From Cutaneotrichosporon cavernicola (lineage: Eukaryota; Basidiomycota; Tremellomycetes; Trichosporonales; Trichosporonaceae): a stretch of DNA of 64,000 nucleotides. Positions 31,324 through 42,073 of the stretch are shown piece by piece. The stretch covers positions 3,038,001 to 3,102,000 of the forward strand of contig NC_083394.1 of assembly GCF_030864355.1 (NCBI RefSeq). Reading direction: 5' to 3'. Positions within the stretch are counted from its first letter, which is position 1. Every line of letters starts with the position of its first letter. Both the position numbers and the translations under genes were made by a program. The notes under the pieces were generated by a model. That model saw only the letters and a program-made list of their open reading frames with translations. It was not told where the DNA came from and made no database searches.

Positions 31324-33114
31324 GATGTGTGAGGTGAGTAAGAGACGAGTACGACGAGTACCTCATGAGTGCATCTTTGTACACACCGCCAAAGGCGGTG
31401 GCACGGTGGCAGCGATGGCGAGCTCGAGGTCAACAGAGCATCTAGTCGTGACTATTGCGTGATTGAAGACTCGGTTTGGAAGTGGGCATCCCTGGATATC
31501 CGCCAGGAGGATCATAGCGATAATACACGTCATTCTAATGTTGGCGGCCAACTTACTACTTGGCCTCACGTGGCCTAGACCGGACGGGTTCGTCCCGTAG
31601 TTCTCCGACCTGCCCACGACATGACATCAGAGGTGGATGAGCCGAGTCATCCCTGAGCGCAGCGCCGGAGCTTGTTTCCAATCCTGGTGTTATCGGCTCC
31701 TGTGCTCGATCTCACCGTTCGAGTTTGCCTTACATTTGAGTGCCGCACTGGTGCTCCGAGACTCCGAGCGACGGAATGTGGCAGATAGGAGACCGGAGAA
31801 TAAAGGTTGCATGATTGCCGCGCGCATGTATTTCTGCGCTACGTTATCATGCTCGTTGGTGGGACCTGTGCTCCCGACTCATCGATTCCAGACGCGTTTG
31901 GTGGTTACAACATACCTGCGACGCGTTTCAACGCTTCCCCTTCCCCTGTAGAGACGCACCATGGTCGATTTAAGCAACACGTGGCGAAGTGGTCAGTCTG
32001 GATGGTTGGATGGTAGGATGGTTGGATCCGTGCATGCCGCGCACCGGCGGTCCGGAAACAACACGACCGACGTTTACCATCTGGCCAACTGAGCAAGCTA
32101 CACCGGTTGGCTAGAGTGAGACGAAGCAAGAGGCCAGGCCAGCGTGGCTTGGCATACATGACTGACCATGCCAGTGTCGAATGTATTGACACGGCGCAAG
32201 GTGACTGCCAAGTCAATTGCCAGCCTCCTGCCCGCAGTCCAGTTTACATGGTGCATGTCAACACACAGGCACAACTAACCGAGCCAAGCATTCTGCGCCG
32301 ACGCCGAGGCTCGGCACTCGTCAGAAGTGATTTGGGAATTACAAGAGCGGCAGCCTGACACAGGCACGACCATTGTCTTGGCATTCTCGATTCCCTGCCG
32401 CGCCAGGGATCGATGATAAAGTGGAACACGCATGTCTGAGAAATTCGCTCCAGACTATTGCTACGTTGGCGATCTGGCACAGGCCAAGGTGGCCAAGCCG
32501 CAAGCCGCAAGCCTTGCGGTTAATGCGGCATGGTGAGTGGTGAAGGAGGATTGCGGGTTGACGGGAATTCCGACGCTGTCTATCTGTCTATACTTGACAC
32601 TCACACGAGGGTTATGACCCAACGCGGAGGTGAGGAGGAGGCCAAGGCAGAGGCCAAGGCCAAGGGGAGGCGCGACCTTTGATTCATAAATGCATGTTAG
32701 TAAGAGTAGAAATGAGGATGAGGATGGCATCCAGGGAAGTCGCCGAGAGTCGCCGAGCGATTTACAAGCAGTCTTGGTAGGTCTGGGCAAAGCCTTGGAA
32801 AGCTTGGCATTGTGCCTACTTGTACCTACTCTAGTAGTCGAAAGACCTCGTCGCCATTGCCCCCCCACACACTTTAGCTATACCTCTCCTCATCTCATCT
32901 TTACACTCCCACAACGTCGTTCATATCCAGCGTGCCCGCGACAACCATACTCCAACCCTTCACTCGGCACATTGTCAAAGGCTTGGCGCTGCGCCCCTCC
33001 CTCCTCTTATACCAAACACCTCGAGCTCCCCAACTCACCACTCCCCCAACTCACCACTCCCCCCTCTCCCCCCCCCCCACACCCACCCCCCCCCCCCTCC
33101 CGAGCTACATCACT
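31324..33114. other. Intergenic region
   Basis: About 1.8 kb. No coding frame with believable composition. Includes a short inverted cluster CCGCAAGCC...CTTGCGG near 32499-32520 and a cytosine-rich run 33056-33098 just before the next ATG. Confidence 0.45.
33056..33098. repeat. Poly-C-rich tract upstream of membrane-protein gene
   Basis: Long uninterrupted C runs (about 10 and 12) within a pyrimidine tract, ending 16 bases before the ATG at 33115; part of the 5' UTR or promoter. Confidence 0.9.
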
Positions 33115-33991
33115 ATGCGCGCAAGACCACCAAGCAACTCGGCGGCATTCGTGTTCGCCCTTGCCCTCACACTTCGGGCCGCGGTCGCCCAGCCTGTGCC
33201 ACTCGGCGCTGATGAGACCGCATCGCTTTACACTGTTGTCGACGATGAGACGGGCGAGGAGCGCGAGAAGGGCCTATCCAGCGGCGTCATTGCCGGCGTT
33301 GTTGTGAGTCTCGAGTCTCTCATTTCCTTTCCGCACCAGATGCCGTGCGCGAATGCTTTCCGCATGGACAGGCAGTGTGCCCGGTCTTTCCGCATGCTCG
33401 CTCTATCGGGATAGCTTTGCTTGATCCCTCATCCCTCTGGCATTCACTAACACATAGGTCGCTGCCGTGCTCGCGTTCTCGATCCTCTTCGGTCTCCTGT
33501 GGTACAGGCTAGACCGTCAGTCACCCGAACGTCAACGTCGCGCACCCAACCAAACTCCACGCCGCCAATGGCCGTGGGCAGATGAACCGCAAATGCGCTC
33601 GGCACAAGTCCAGACTCAAGCTGGTGTCGAGGGCTGGACAGTGAGCGACGCCGTAATCCCGCGCACATCATCTACGTCGACGAACAACTCCACCTCGTCT
33701 GGCAGCCGCACCGTCGTCGGATCTATCTCGTCTACCAAGCCCGTCAAACCCCCCTCTCCCTCCCTGCATGGAAGCCGCTCACGTGAGGCGGCCGGGCCCG
33801 ACGACAGCCACACCCAGTACATCCAAGTACACCCACCGCCCAAGGCCGTGCTTGTCGGTCCAGACCATGGACGGATCGGCGAGTGGTGCTCAAAGACGGC
33901 TGCCAAGATCGAGGGTCGCCCTGTATCTCGCACCAAGAGCTGGAAGATGGGCGACCCAGAAAAGTGCTCGCCAGACCCGTTCACGGCGTAG
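33115..33991 (+). CDS. Type I membrane protein with disordered cytosolic tail
   Basis: Exon 1 is 33115-33303, exon 2 is 33458-33991, 240 aa. Intron 154 nt, phase 0, ending CTAACACATAG. Residues 1-26 are a signal peptide ending AVAQP. A short extracellular part (GADETASLYTVVDDETGEEREKG) leads to one TM helix built of SSGVIAGVV and VAAVLAFSILFGLLWY, which the intron cuts in the middle. The rest is a Ser/Thr/Pro-rich tail with RRAPNQTPRRQWPWADEP and a C-terminal segment WKMGDPEKCSPDP. This resembles fungal single-pass surface proteins with an SxGxIAGxVVG-type TM. The gene at 34900 has the same plan. Function unknown. Confidence 0.72.
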
Positions 33992-34899
33992 TAGGTGTGG
34001 GCGGGGCGTAGGCATAGACTCGAGAGCGTAGAGCCTTGTTGGGCTCGCCGTGTAGCAGTGGACTAACTGTTGTATGCATGTGTACTAGTGCGTGCTTGGG
34101 AGCGAGTGAGGGACTGGGAGCGAGTGAAGGACTGGGAGCGGTTGAAGGACTTGGGAGCGAGTGAAGGGCTTGGGAGCGAGTGGAGGACTTGGGAGTGCAC
34201 AAGCCAAGTCGAGAGGGGATGGAGAGTGTTGGAGCATTGAGAGTGTACATGCGCTGTGCTATTAGTTTGGTGCAGGTTGTCACCTGCGTCCATTGCCGCT
34301 GATAGGTGGAAGCCCAGTGCAATACAAAGGCGCGAGTTCAACACAGGCGGAGCATGGATCTCTCGTTGCGTCACCTCTTCCCGTCACAGGCGAAGCGAGC
34401 GTGACTGATATCTTGACTTGCCAGGTGATCCCAGCTCGCCTCAGATTGGCCACAAGTCGCAAGTCGAGGTGGAGCCAGAGAACCATGTCAATCTGTCAAT
34501 CACCGAGTGCCCACCTTTGCTTTGCCACCCAACCTGGTTGTTCTCGACAAGCTGGCCAGACCTACCAGACCTGCTCTCCCTTCTCCCTGCAGGTGGAGTC
34601 GGGGTGGCGAGCCGGTGGCGAGCGGGTGGCGTCGGTCGAGGTACCGCTACCCTGACGTCATTTGTAATGTCCTCCGACTGGCTTGGCGGTCGTACTGGAT
34701 CACTTTTGAAATATCCCTCTTCAAGCATGTCGCCAGGAATGCCATCTAGATAAATCGGCCCAGGGCCCCACCCGACAAGAGCAGAACAATGTGCCCATTG
34801 TCTCATCTCGTCTCAGCCCCATGACCATTCCTACATGTACGTCAGCGTATAACTAGTTGTCAGAACAGAACATCACCTCTTCTCAGCTCCACCACGACC
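33992..34899. other. Intergenic region with 20-bp repeat
   Basis: Between the two type I membrane-protein genes. A minisatellite at 34095-34196; otherwise no coding frame supported. Confidence 0.5.
34095..34196. repeat. About 19-20-bp minisatellite
   Basis: Five to six degenerate copies of CTTGGGAGCGAGTGAAGGA in tandem, downstream of the 240-aa membrane-protein gene. Confidence 0.85.
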
Positions 34900-36350
34900 A
34901 TGAGTTTCGACCTGGTGTTTCTCAGCGTGCTCGCCGGCGTCGCAGCCAGCGTGTTCGCCGGCGTCGCGGCCCAAGTTGCGCCAATCGCGCCCAACCTCCT
35001 ATTCAACCTCACCCTCCTTCCGCAAGATGGGTTCCAGACATTGTCGACGGGAGAGTGGGACATTGTCAACTCGACAGCGGGGTGGGGCGCCCAAACGCTC
35101 ACAGAGAACCGGTCGGGCGAGGGGCAGATGTGGGTGAATGGGCCGTTTTGTACGGCTGTCCATCTACGCGGCGAGTTTGTTGGGCCCCAGTTGAAGTGGA
35201 ATGAGAGTCAGGCGACACCAGTTCGTTTGGCTCTGGATACAACAGCGACAGTCAACTCGGGCATGCAGGGGGGAATCGTCGACCTGGCCGCCGAGGGCGA
35301 TTGGCATTATTGCGCCCCAAGGGTAGATGTTAATGGCGTCGACTTTACAATGTACACCCTGGTCATGACGACGGGGATGGTGGCCGAAGCGTAAGTAGAA
35401 CAGAGGGAACATGGACATCTTTACTCTCCTGTTTCTGACCGCAGGACGGACCTAGCCCGCGTGCCCCGAGCCACCCAATCGCTCCTCGACAACCACAACA
35501 CCTTGAACCCCTTTTTCCATTTCACCAGTCCGAACGGCGACGTTGAATGGCAGCAGCAGAGCGGCGCCAACGTCCGGATCGATACCAGCCTCCACCCCGT
35601 GTCGGTGACTTTCAACATGCCCTATTCGGCTGGTTTCTTCTTTTTGTACGGCAGTGTTGGCCCCGACCACTCTGACCTGGACATTCGCTTCGATCCGCCT
35701 CTCCCCGGTGTGCCAGCCGGTAATTCCGTTGGGGTCAAACCTGTCCGGAACATCGCCATGGACGACCGCCTCCTCTTCGCCGCCCCCACCGACCCTAACA
35801 CCAACTACAAAGTCACGATCCCCCTTCGTATGGGCCAGCAACAGGCGTTGAGCCGGGTCGAGTTCTATTCCAGCCGAGGGTGCGTCTAATATGGCTCTCA
35901 AGCTGACAAAAAGCCTCGACAATAACTGGCCGGAGGGTCCCGCCAATTGGAGTGGTATGCCAGCGACGGGGCTCGGGCGGCACTTGAGTGCCGGCGCCAT
36001 TGCCGGCATTGTGGTGGGTATAGTTACAGGCAAGCTGACAAAAGGTGGGCGGACTGGCTGTAGTGGGATTACTGTTCGCGGCATTCATCTACAGATCTCG
36101 CCGCAAGACACGCCGCAACACTGAGCGCTGGCGTGATGTCAAACTCGGCCGCATGCTGTCTCCGCAAGTCTCGCCCCCGCGCGATATCAAGACGCCTCTT
36201 CCAGGGTTTGGTTCAGGTCCCAGCTCGCCCGTCTCGCCCGTCAGCCCGCCGCAACGCGCACACCACTACCCGCCCAGTGCCGAGGACTTGAACGCCGAGC
36301 CGCGCACGCCGTGGCCGTGGTCTGAACGGCCGGGCCAGCTGCGCGTGTGA
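34900..36350 (+). CDS. Type I membrane glycoprotein with beta-rich ectodomain
   Basis: Exons 34900-35390, 35445-35879, 35914-36013 and 36045-36350, 443 aa. Introns of 54, 34 and 31 nt (phases 2, 2, 0) all fit, two ending with GCTGACAAAAG. Residues 1-25 are a signal peptide (VFLSVLAGVAASVFAGVAAQ). The ectodomain of about 310 residues has at least four N-glycosylation sequons (NLT, NST, NRS, NES) and a jelly-roll-like pattern (WNESQATPVRLALD, GDWHYCAPRVDVNG, YSAGFFFLYGSVGPDHSDLD). The TM helix LSAGAIAGIVVGGLAVVGLLFAAFIY is cut by the last intron, and a Pro-rich cytosolic tail follows RSRRKTRRN. Such proteins occur widely in basidiomycetes; roles in surface sensing or adhesion are assumed, not shown. 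Confidence 0.78.
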
Positions 36351-37394
36351 GCCACCCACCAGACCAAAAGTAAAGTACGAGAAGAGAAAGTGTTCGATGC
36401 CGGTACACGGCTTGTTTTACATTTCACTGTTTAATCGTTGTAGTTTGCATTCTAGGCGACGTAGTTTTGTCTGTGGTGAGCAAGCGACGTGGTTTTGTCT
36501 GTGGTGAGCAAGTCTGTGGTGAGCAAGTCTCAGCGAGTGGCGAGGGCATGCAAGTTGAGCATGTCTACAGCCGAGAACGTTTCCTGTCTGCTTGGATGAA
36601 GATCACGGGATGGTCGAGGCACACGAAACGGCGACGCAGGTGCTCTTTGACGATGATGTCATATCTCGTGACGTCAGGAAGCACCATTCTCAGTGCCGCC
36701 GGATATTGCAGGCATTGGCACATCACCGGCTATGGAATGGAGATGCCTGCCAACCGTCGGACCTGGCCGCGTCCTGCACATCACCGGAGATTCTGTGCAC
36801 CGCATCGTCGGCAACGTCGTCTGCAACATTATCAACTGACACCAGCATCCTACAGCCATTGGACAAGACGCCCGACAACGTCTTATCGGATCGTCAGGGG
36901 AGGTTTGACGAGCAGGGGCTGTGCCTGCCAAGTATCACGGGCCTGTACAGCCCCACACAACAAGCACGTTCCTTCAACCCAACCTCGACCTTTGGTCGGT
37001 ATGCGATCCAGTCGACCATGTCAGCCCTGCGGCTGTGCTGGCGTGCTGGCCACCGACCTCCGAGCCGACCAACGTGTCGTGTACCCCCATACCGCACGTC
37101 GCGACAGTGACGACATACATGCCCATGGCCAAACAACATCTCCCAGAAGCTATGTTAGGCACCGCATGCGTCGGCTAGCCAAAAGACAAGTCAAGACAAC
37201 TGTGGCGATAACAGCCGAGAACGCCGACGCTCGTGCGTTGCGGTCCGAGTCAAGGTGTGTGTGGTGTGCGTCCGGTCAGAGTCAAGGTATGTGTGGTAGG
37301 AATAGCAGATGGGACCAACAATGGCATATAAACGGTCCCCTCTGGCCACCAACTTGGTTTGTTTCCCATCTCCAACTCTCATTCATTGCTCAAC
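36351..37394. other. Intergenic region with 28-bp repeat
   Basis: About 1 kb. A 28-bp direct repeat lies at 36456-36529. A long plus frame (36467-37498) covers most of it but has random composition and overlaps the next gene in another phase; it was not accepted. Confidence 0.45.
36456..36529. repeat. 28-bp direct repeat plus partial copies
   Basis: Two copies built of GCGACGTAGTTTTGTC and TGTGGTGAGCAA, followed by further partial TCTGTGGTGAGCAAG units. Confidence 0.85.
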
Positions 37395-39204
37395 ATGGCC
37401 CTCCAACCCTCCCTTTCTGCTCCTTCGCGTCACAGCGAGAGCGACGGCGTAACCGTCGTCAACGATCACACATATCGGTCCAATGGGGCTGCCAGTAAGC
37501 AGCCGGCCCTCACCAAGGCTTTGTACAAGCCTCTTCCGGGTTCGCGCACCGAGACCGTGCATCTCCCTTTCGTCGACGAAGCATCCTACCTCGATACTAA
37601 GCGGTAAGTGTCTTTCTCAATCGGGTATGCTAACACCAAGCCCCTTCGTCGTCCCTATTGGCACCGGTGGAGTCGTACAGGCGCTTCGCGAGCTCAACAC
37701 CGAGCTGGTCGCTGCCGGTCATAACTCGATTATCTCGGACAAGAGGCCGCACAACTATGTCGGCCGCGAAGTCAATCCAGGCAGCTTTGGCGTGTACGAG
37801 TTTGCGTCGGGCCCCAAACTGCTCCTCGACCCCGGCCGGTACCCCGGCCTTCCGTTGGCTAATTGGATTGGATGCGATTGGCGTGGAACATACGACCTCG
37901 CCACAAACTTCCCGCCTCTCGGTCAGGGGAGTGGCGGGCTCGTTGCCGACGAGAATATTCAGCGACTAGGCCTCACCATTGTCCAGGTTTCGCAGAACCA
38001 GGCTGCCGTGTGCCTCGACCCCCAAATGCGCGTGTTCGTCATTAGCGACCGCGGTTTCGTCGCCATGGCCACAACGGGCGCGTACAAGGTCCTCGGACTC
38101 ATTGACCAGACACATCTTTCCGAGTCGGTTGTCGACCGATACTCGAAACATGTGCTCGGACACACCCAGAGTGTCCGTCTCCCCAACAAATACGTCGCCG
38201 CCACCTTTCTCGATATTCCCGCAAACCATGCGGTAGTACTCCAGCGCGGTGACGAAATGTTCCAGCTCGGAGCCGGACAGCATTTCGTCACCACTCCCGG
38301 TGTGTCGCTCCGTGGCTTCTTCACCATGGGCGAAGTACAGATCGAACTCGAGTGCGACAACGTCTACACTCGTGACCAGGTACCTGTCTGGCTCCGCCTG
38401 TACCTCCGGTACCAGCTACAGCAACCTCTGCAGCTAGCACAGCACGGGTACCCGACACCGTTTGATGCACTTCAGGACAAGGCGCGGAGTATTCTCACCC
38501 AAATCGTCGCGCATCTCGACTACAGTACAATGGCTCGGACGCGCAACGCTGCTCCCGAACTACAGGACGGCGGCGACGACGATGTTGGAGCCGTCTTCGT
38601 CTCTGCTGTCCGCACCCAGGCAATTGACGAGCTCAAGGTCGTAGCTTCCGAATACGGTATTCGGCTCGAGGACTTGGCCATCATCGACCGCAAGTTCAAG
38701 GGCGAGATTGCTGCCAAACTCGATAGTCTCACAACCCGCGCTCTTGAAGCCCAAGTCGAATCTGCAAACTTGGACCGTGAGAACGCCAATCGCGCATTGA
38801 AGCAACAGGGTGAAGCGCGAGTCCTGCAGCTCCAGAACGCCATGAAACGCGCCACCGTCGAAACCGACAACATGAACGCCATTGCCCGCGCTCGCGCAAA
38901 GGCCGAGTCTCTCACAATCGAGGCAGAGGCAGAAGCCACGGCAATCAAGCTTCGCGCCGAAGCACAGGCCGAGGCAACGCGGATTCAGGCGCGCGTGGAT
39001 GCCGACATTCGCGACGAGTTTGCCCGCAACCTCGCACAGGGCCGTCTCGAGGTCGAGCGCACAAAGGCGTACGGTAACGGAACCGTCTTTGCGCCCATGG
39101 ACGCCCTCCGGTCCGCCGGAATGGTGGGCATGGGCATGTTTGGTCCGCGCCCCATGCCAGCACCGGCGTCGCCTGGCGCATCGGGCACTGTGTCGCGCAA
39201 GTAG
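37395..39204 (+). CDS. SPFH/Band 7-domain protein
   Basis: Exon 1 is 37395-37603, exon 2 is 37641-39204, 590 aa. The 37-nt intron (GTAAGT, GCTAACACCAAG) is phase 2. After a disordered start, residues 100-430 form the SPFH core: VYEFASGPKLLLDPG, RVFVISDRGFVAMATTG, FLDIPANHAVVLQRGDEMFQLGAG, then the typical DNVYTRDQVPVWLRLYLRYQL strand and DALQDKARSILTQIVAHLDYS. Residues 430-560 are a long Ala/Glu/Gln/Arg coiled coil (ENANRALKQQGEARVLQL, EAEAEATAIKLRAEAQAEATRIQARVDADIR). Such proteins form ring-like membrane scaffolds (stomatin, prohibitin, flotillin). No TM helix is obvious, so attachment may be peripheral. A Met/Gly/Pro-rich C-terminus follows. Partner unknown. Confidence 0.85.
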
Positions 39205-39546
39205 ACGTCGGCACGGTTTGCGAATTGCCTAATGCTTAGAATTGCCTAATGCTCAGAATTGCCTAATGCTCAGAATTATGGAATGTGACTTGTTTATCTT
39301 GCTTAGGCACGAGAGTTGTTTTGATCGCACTGCCGCCTTCGTTATCTGATCCCGTGAACGCATCGCGTCGCGAGCACCAACTAACGTGAACCTGAACCCC
39401 GGAAATCTCCACTGTGCTAGCTCTCTCACTCATTCAGGAAGCGCTGACTGCAATCTGGGCGGCTCGACTAGTGCCAGACAAGAGAATGTCCACCTCTACC
39501 TCTACTTCTATCAACCTGCCCAACTGACACCCAAAAGATACGCTTC
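39205..39546. other. Intergenic region with 17-bp repeat
   Basis: 3' region of the SPFH gene. Three copies of GAATTGCCTAATGCTCA at 39222-39276. Nothing else seen. Confidence 0.5.
39222..39276. repeat. 17-bp tandem repeat, three copies
   Basis: Unit GAATTGCCTAATGCTCA with one base change, in the SPFH gene's 3' region. Confidence 0.9.
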
Positions 39547-39644
39547 TGGACGGGTTAGGAATCGAACCAAAGACCTTGTCAAGACCTCTGCGCGTCGTCT
39601 GACGCCGTGCTAATGACACGCTCTACCAACTGAGCTACACGCCC
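39547..39644 (-). tRNA. tRNA-Ala(AGC) with 25-nt intron
   Basis: Minus strand. Acceptor GGGCGTG (39644-39638) pairs with CCCGTCC with G3:U70 and a mismatch at 6:67. D arm GCTC/GAGC, anticodon stem TGTCA/TGACA, T arm TTTGG-TTCGATT-CCTAA with one T:T mismatch. The 32-nt loop holds a 25-nt intron after A37; anticodon AGC. Confidence 0.85.
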
Positions 39645-39941
39645 GATCTGCCATGTTGGACCTTGGCGCCTCTTGATCGAATGCCAGAGGTCCTCCAGAT
39701 GCTGCAGGTAGCTAATCTGCAGGTAACTAAGGCGTGAAGCGTAGATGCATAGAACGGATTAAAGGGCTAGGTACTTATGGCCGGTGCGATGAGGACGCAG
39801 CGTCTAGAACCGGAGGTAACGGATGCAAAACTACTGTAAATTCAGTTCCAACAGCCCGATCTGCCACCACATGTTGGAAACTGCCACATGACTCTCCTCG
39901 TCGACATCGCACGCAAAAGGATACCTTCTTTCGATGTATTC

Positions 39942-40032
39942 TGACCACTGACAGGATCGAACTGCCGACCTTTGCATCACTGATACGCGCTGCGTATTAG
40001 TACAATGCTCTAACCAGCTGAGCTAAGCGGCC
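39942..40032 (-). tRNA. tRNA-Ile(AAT) with 17-nt intron
   Basis: Minus strand. Acceptor GGCCGCT pairs with AGTGGTC. D arm GCTC/GAGC, anticodon stem TTGTA/TGCAA, T arm GGCAG-TTCGATC-CTGTC. The 24-nt loop holds a 17-nt intron after position 37, leaving anticodon AAT (Ile). Confidence 0.85.
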
Positions 40033-40842
40033 TGATGCGGTGATGGTGTTGGCGCCCAGATTCGGCTTGGAGGTCCACGGGGCTAGCCTGCGACGAAGTG
40101 TAGAACCACAGGCTAGATGTGACGGGGGTGCTAACTAGGAGGAATACGGAAGCAAAATAATGTTAACAGTTTCCAACAGTTTTCTGCCTTTTTCGCGCAG
40201 GCACTAGGCACCAGAACTCGATGCGGGGCACCCTCTGCAGGGGTATGGTAGACAGGTCAAGTAGTTCCCGAGGTCAGAATCGGGAAACGCAGCGAAGAAC
40301 GCCACACACAGCGAAGAACGCCACACTCAGCGAGCCCTGTCTGTTCCATTGGCCCCGTCAAGTGTCGCTCACGCTTCATCCAATCCGGCAACTATGGACG
40401 TCTAACTGTCATGTGGTCGAGCGAATAAGTCCCTAGTGATGGGTTAACGAGAGACGCATCGTGAACCTGTACTCATCCCCTTCCTTCATTCGGCTGGGTA
40501 GGTGCGAGTGCAGCGATGTGACTTGCAAGGGCGCAGCGTTTCGGACACGGGTGCGAATCCTGACATACTATCAGCGCAGGCTCACACGTGGCGCGGTATC
40601 TTCATCTTTCCTCCTCCTTACTACGTTATTTATAGTGCCCCCCGCCACCGTCCTCCTCGAGCTCACCATTCATCTTCCTGAGGCGAGCGGGACGCTGCTG
40701 GCGCGATTTGATGAGATCGGGAAGGTTCTATAGCACCATGCAATTTCATGAGACCGGGAAGGTTCTATAGCACCATGCAATTTCATGAGATCGGGAAGGT
40801 TCTATATCGCCAGGCAATTTCACACATTTCCGGCCAACATCA
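40033..40842. other. Intergenic region with repeats, upstream of tRNA-Phe
   Basis: Holds a pair of 19-bp CAGCGAAGAACGCCACACA copies (40290-40333) and three 37-bp units (40706-40816). No coding frame supported. Confidence 0.5.
40706..40816. repeat. 37-bp tandem repeat, three copies, ending 26 bases before tRNA-Phe
   Basis: Copies at 40706-40742, 40743-40779 and 40780-40816. Each contains GGGAAGGTTCTATA and a CAATTT end; the first two also share AGCACCATGCA. The third copy is the most diverged. Confidence 0.92.
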
Positions 40843-40928
40843 GACGCTTTAGCTCAGTGGGAGAGCGAGCGAGTGAAGCGTCCATCGCCCAATTCGTTCG
40901 GCCGTGTGTTCAATCCACACAAGCGTCA
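40843..40928 (+). tRNA. tRNA-Phe(GAA) with 14-nt intron
   Basis: Acceptor GACGCTT pairs with AAGCGTC. D arm GCTC/GAGC, anticodon stem AGCGA/TCGTT, T arm GTGTG-TTCAATC-CACAC. The 21-nt loop reduces to 7 after removing 14 nt behind position 37, leaving anticodon GAA. The loop base 32 is G, less usual than a pyrimidine. Confidence 0.85.
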
Positions 40929-42073
40929 GAAACAGCAGATGGAGCCTGGCCCCTCTCTTTTGACTATCCGACACATCTCCGTAGATTGAGAGGCAATGGC
41001 AGTATAGCAGGTCTGCACCTAACGACGCGCGGTAGTCTCTAGAGAATCATGCTTCCCGGAACTCTTGGGGGGTGTCTCATGTCTCCGTCCACCTCTCCAT
41101 GTCTCCGTCCATCTTCCATCATCAAATTCCTCTCCTCTTCTCTCTCCCCCTCCCGGAACAACCTCACTCGTAGGTGTTCCAGAGGAATTCGCTCACACCA
41201 ATGGTACGTTGTGGAATGGGTGTGTCGTCTTCTACCCCTCCCACTTGAACCCCTCACCTGTCATCATCCGACACCAACCTCGCTTCAGAGTAGCTCTCCA
41301 TCTTCCACTGTCGAGATCTGGAGTTACATGCCATGACCGCTGGAGATTAAGATTGTGATTGCGATCCCAGCTTAGGGATTAAACCTACCCTGTGGCACGT
41401 GGGGCTTAACCCCTGTGGGGGCGTGTCGGGGAATGATTCAGTCAAGTTGCCCGGCCTATGCCCCATTGTCGCCTGCGACGACCCACTGCCCAACGAATGC
41501 GTGGTAGAGACATCAACTTCTTAACTCGCACGACTTGGGTATCTAGATCGTTGGGATCTTCGGCCCAGGGTGCCGAGATCTGTCGCAACCGGCCACGGAC
41601 TCTGGTCCCGCATCCCACAAACCTAGACCAAAGGCCAGGCTAGACTCACTCTTGACAATATGGCACACGCCGTCGTGCACCAGCCTCAACTGGGAGGGAG
41701 AGAACTGGGTCCATGCTTGGATGTACGCCAGGACTACACTGGACATCCTGAACGAGCCATCACAACGCTGCTCACCCCCGCCCTTCCACCCCGCGATCCG
41801 GACAGGCCACAGCTGTCCGCGTCGGGTCGTGATACGGGGAAGCGCGAGATTGTAGTGTTCTAAATATGGTGATGGACCAATTGGAATTGGAGGAAGGCAT
41901 GCCAAAATTGCATCCAGTCGACCAGTGCTCAATGTTAGCTGCGCCAGCTCCACAGCCACAGCGAACAACGTCCACTTTCCCATTAATTTTAAAGCAGGGC
42001 AAAATTGCATACAAACAACATACAGGCCACAGGTCTACAGATGCATCACATACCAGGCCCTCTGTGGTTGGTT
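40929..42073. other. Intergenic region, possible degraded minus-strand exon
   Basis: A minus frame around 41660-41870 has protein-like sequence (SSVVLAYIQAWTQFSPSQLRLVHDGVCHIVK, broken runs) bounded by ATTTAG and AAGAGTGAGT, i.e. acceptor- and donor-like ends, but no partner exons were found. Otherwise nothing. Confidence 0.35.

Noticed and set aside
36467..37498. 343-codon plus frame
   Set aside because: Starts in a 28-bp repeat, has random composition, and overlaps the SPFH gene's first exon out of phase.
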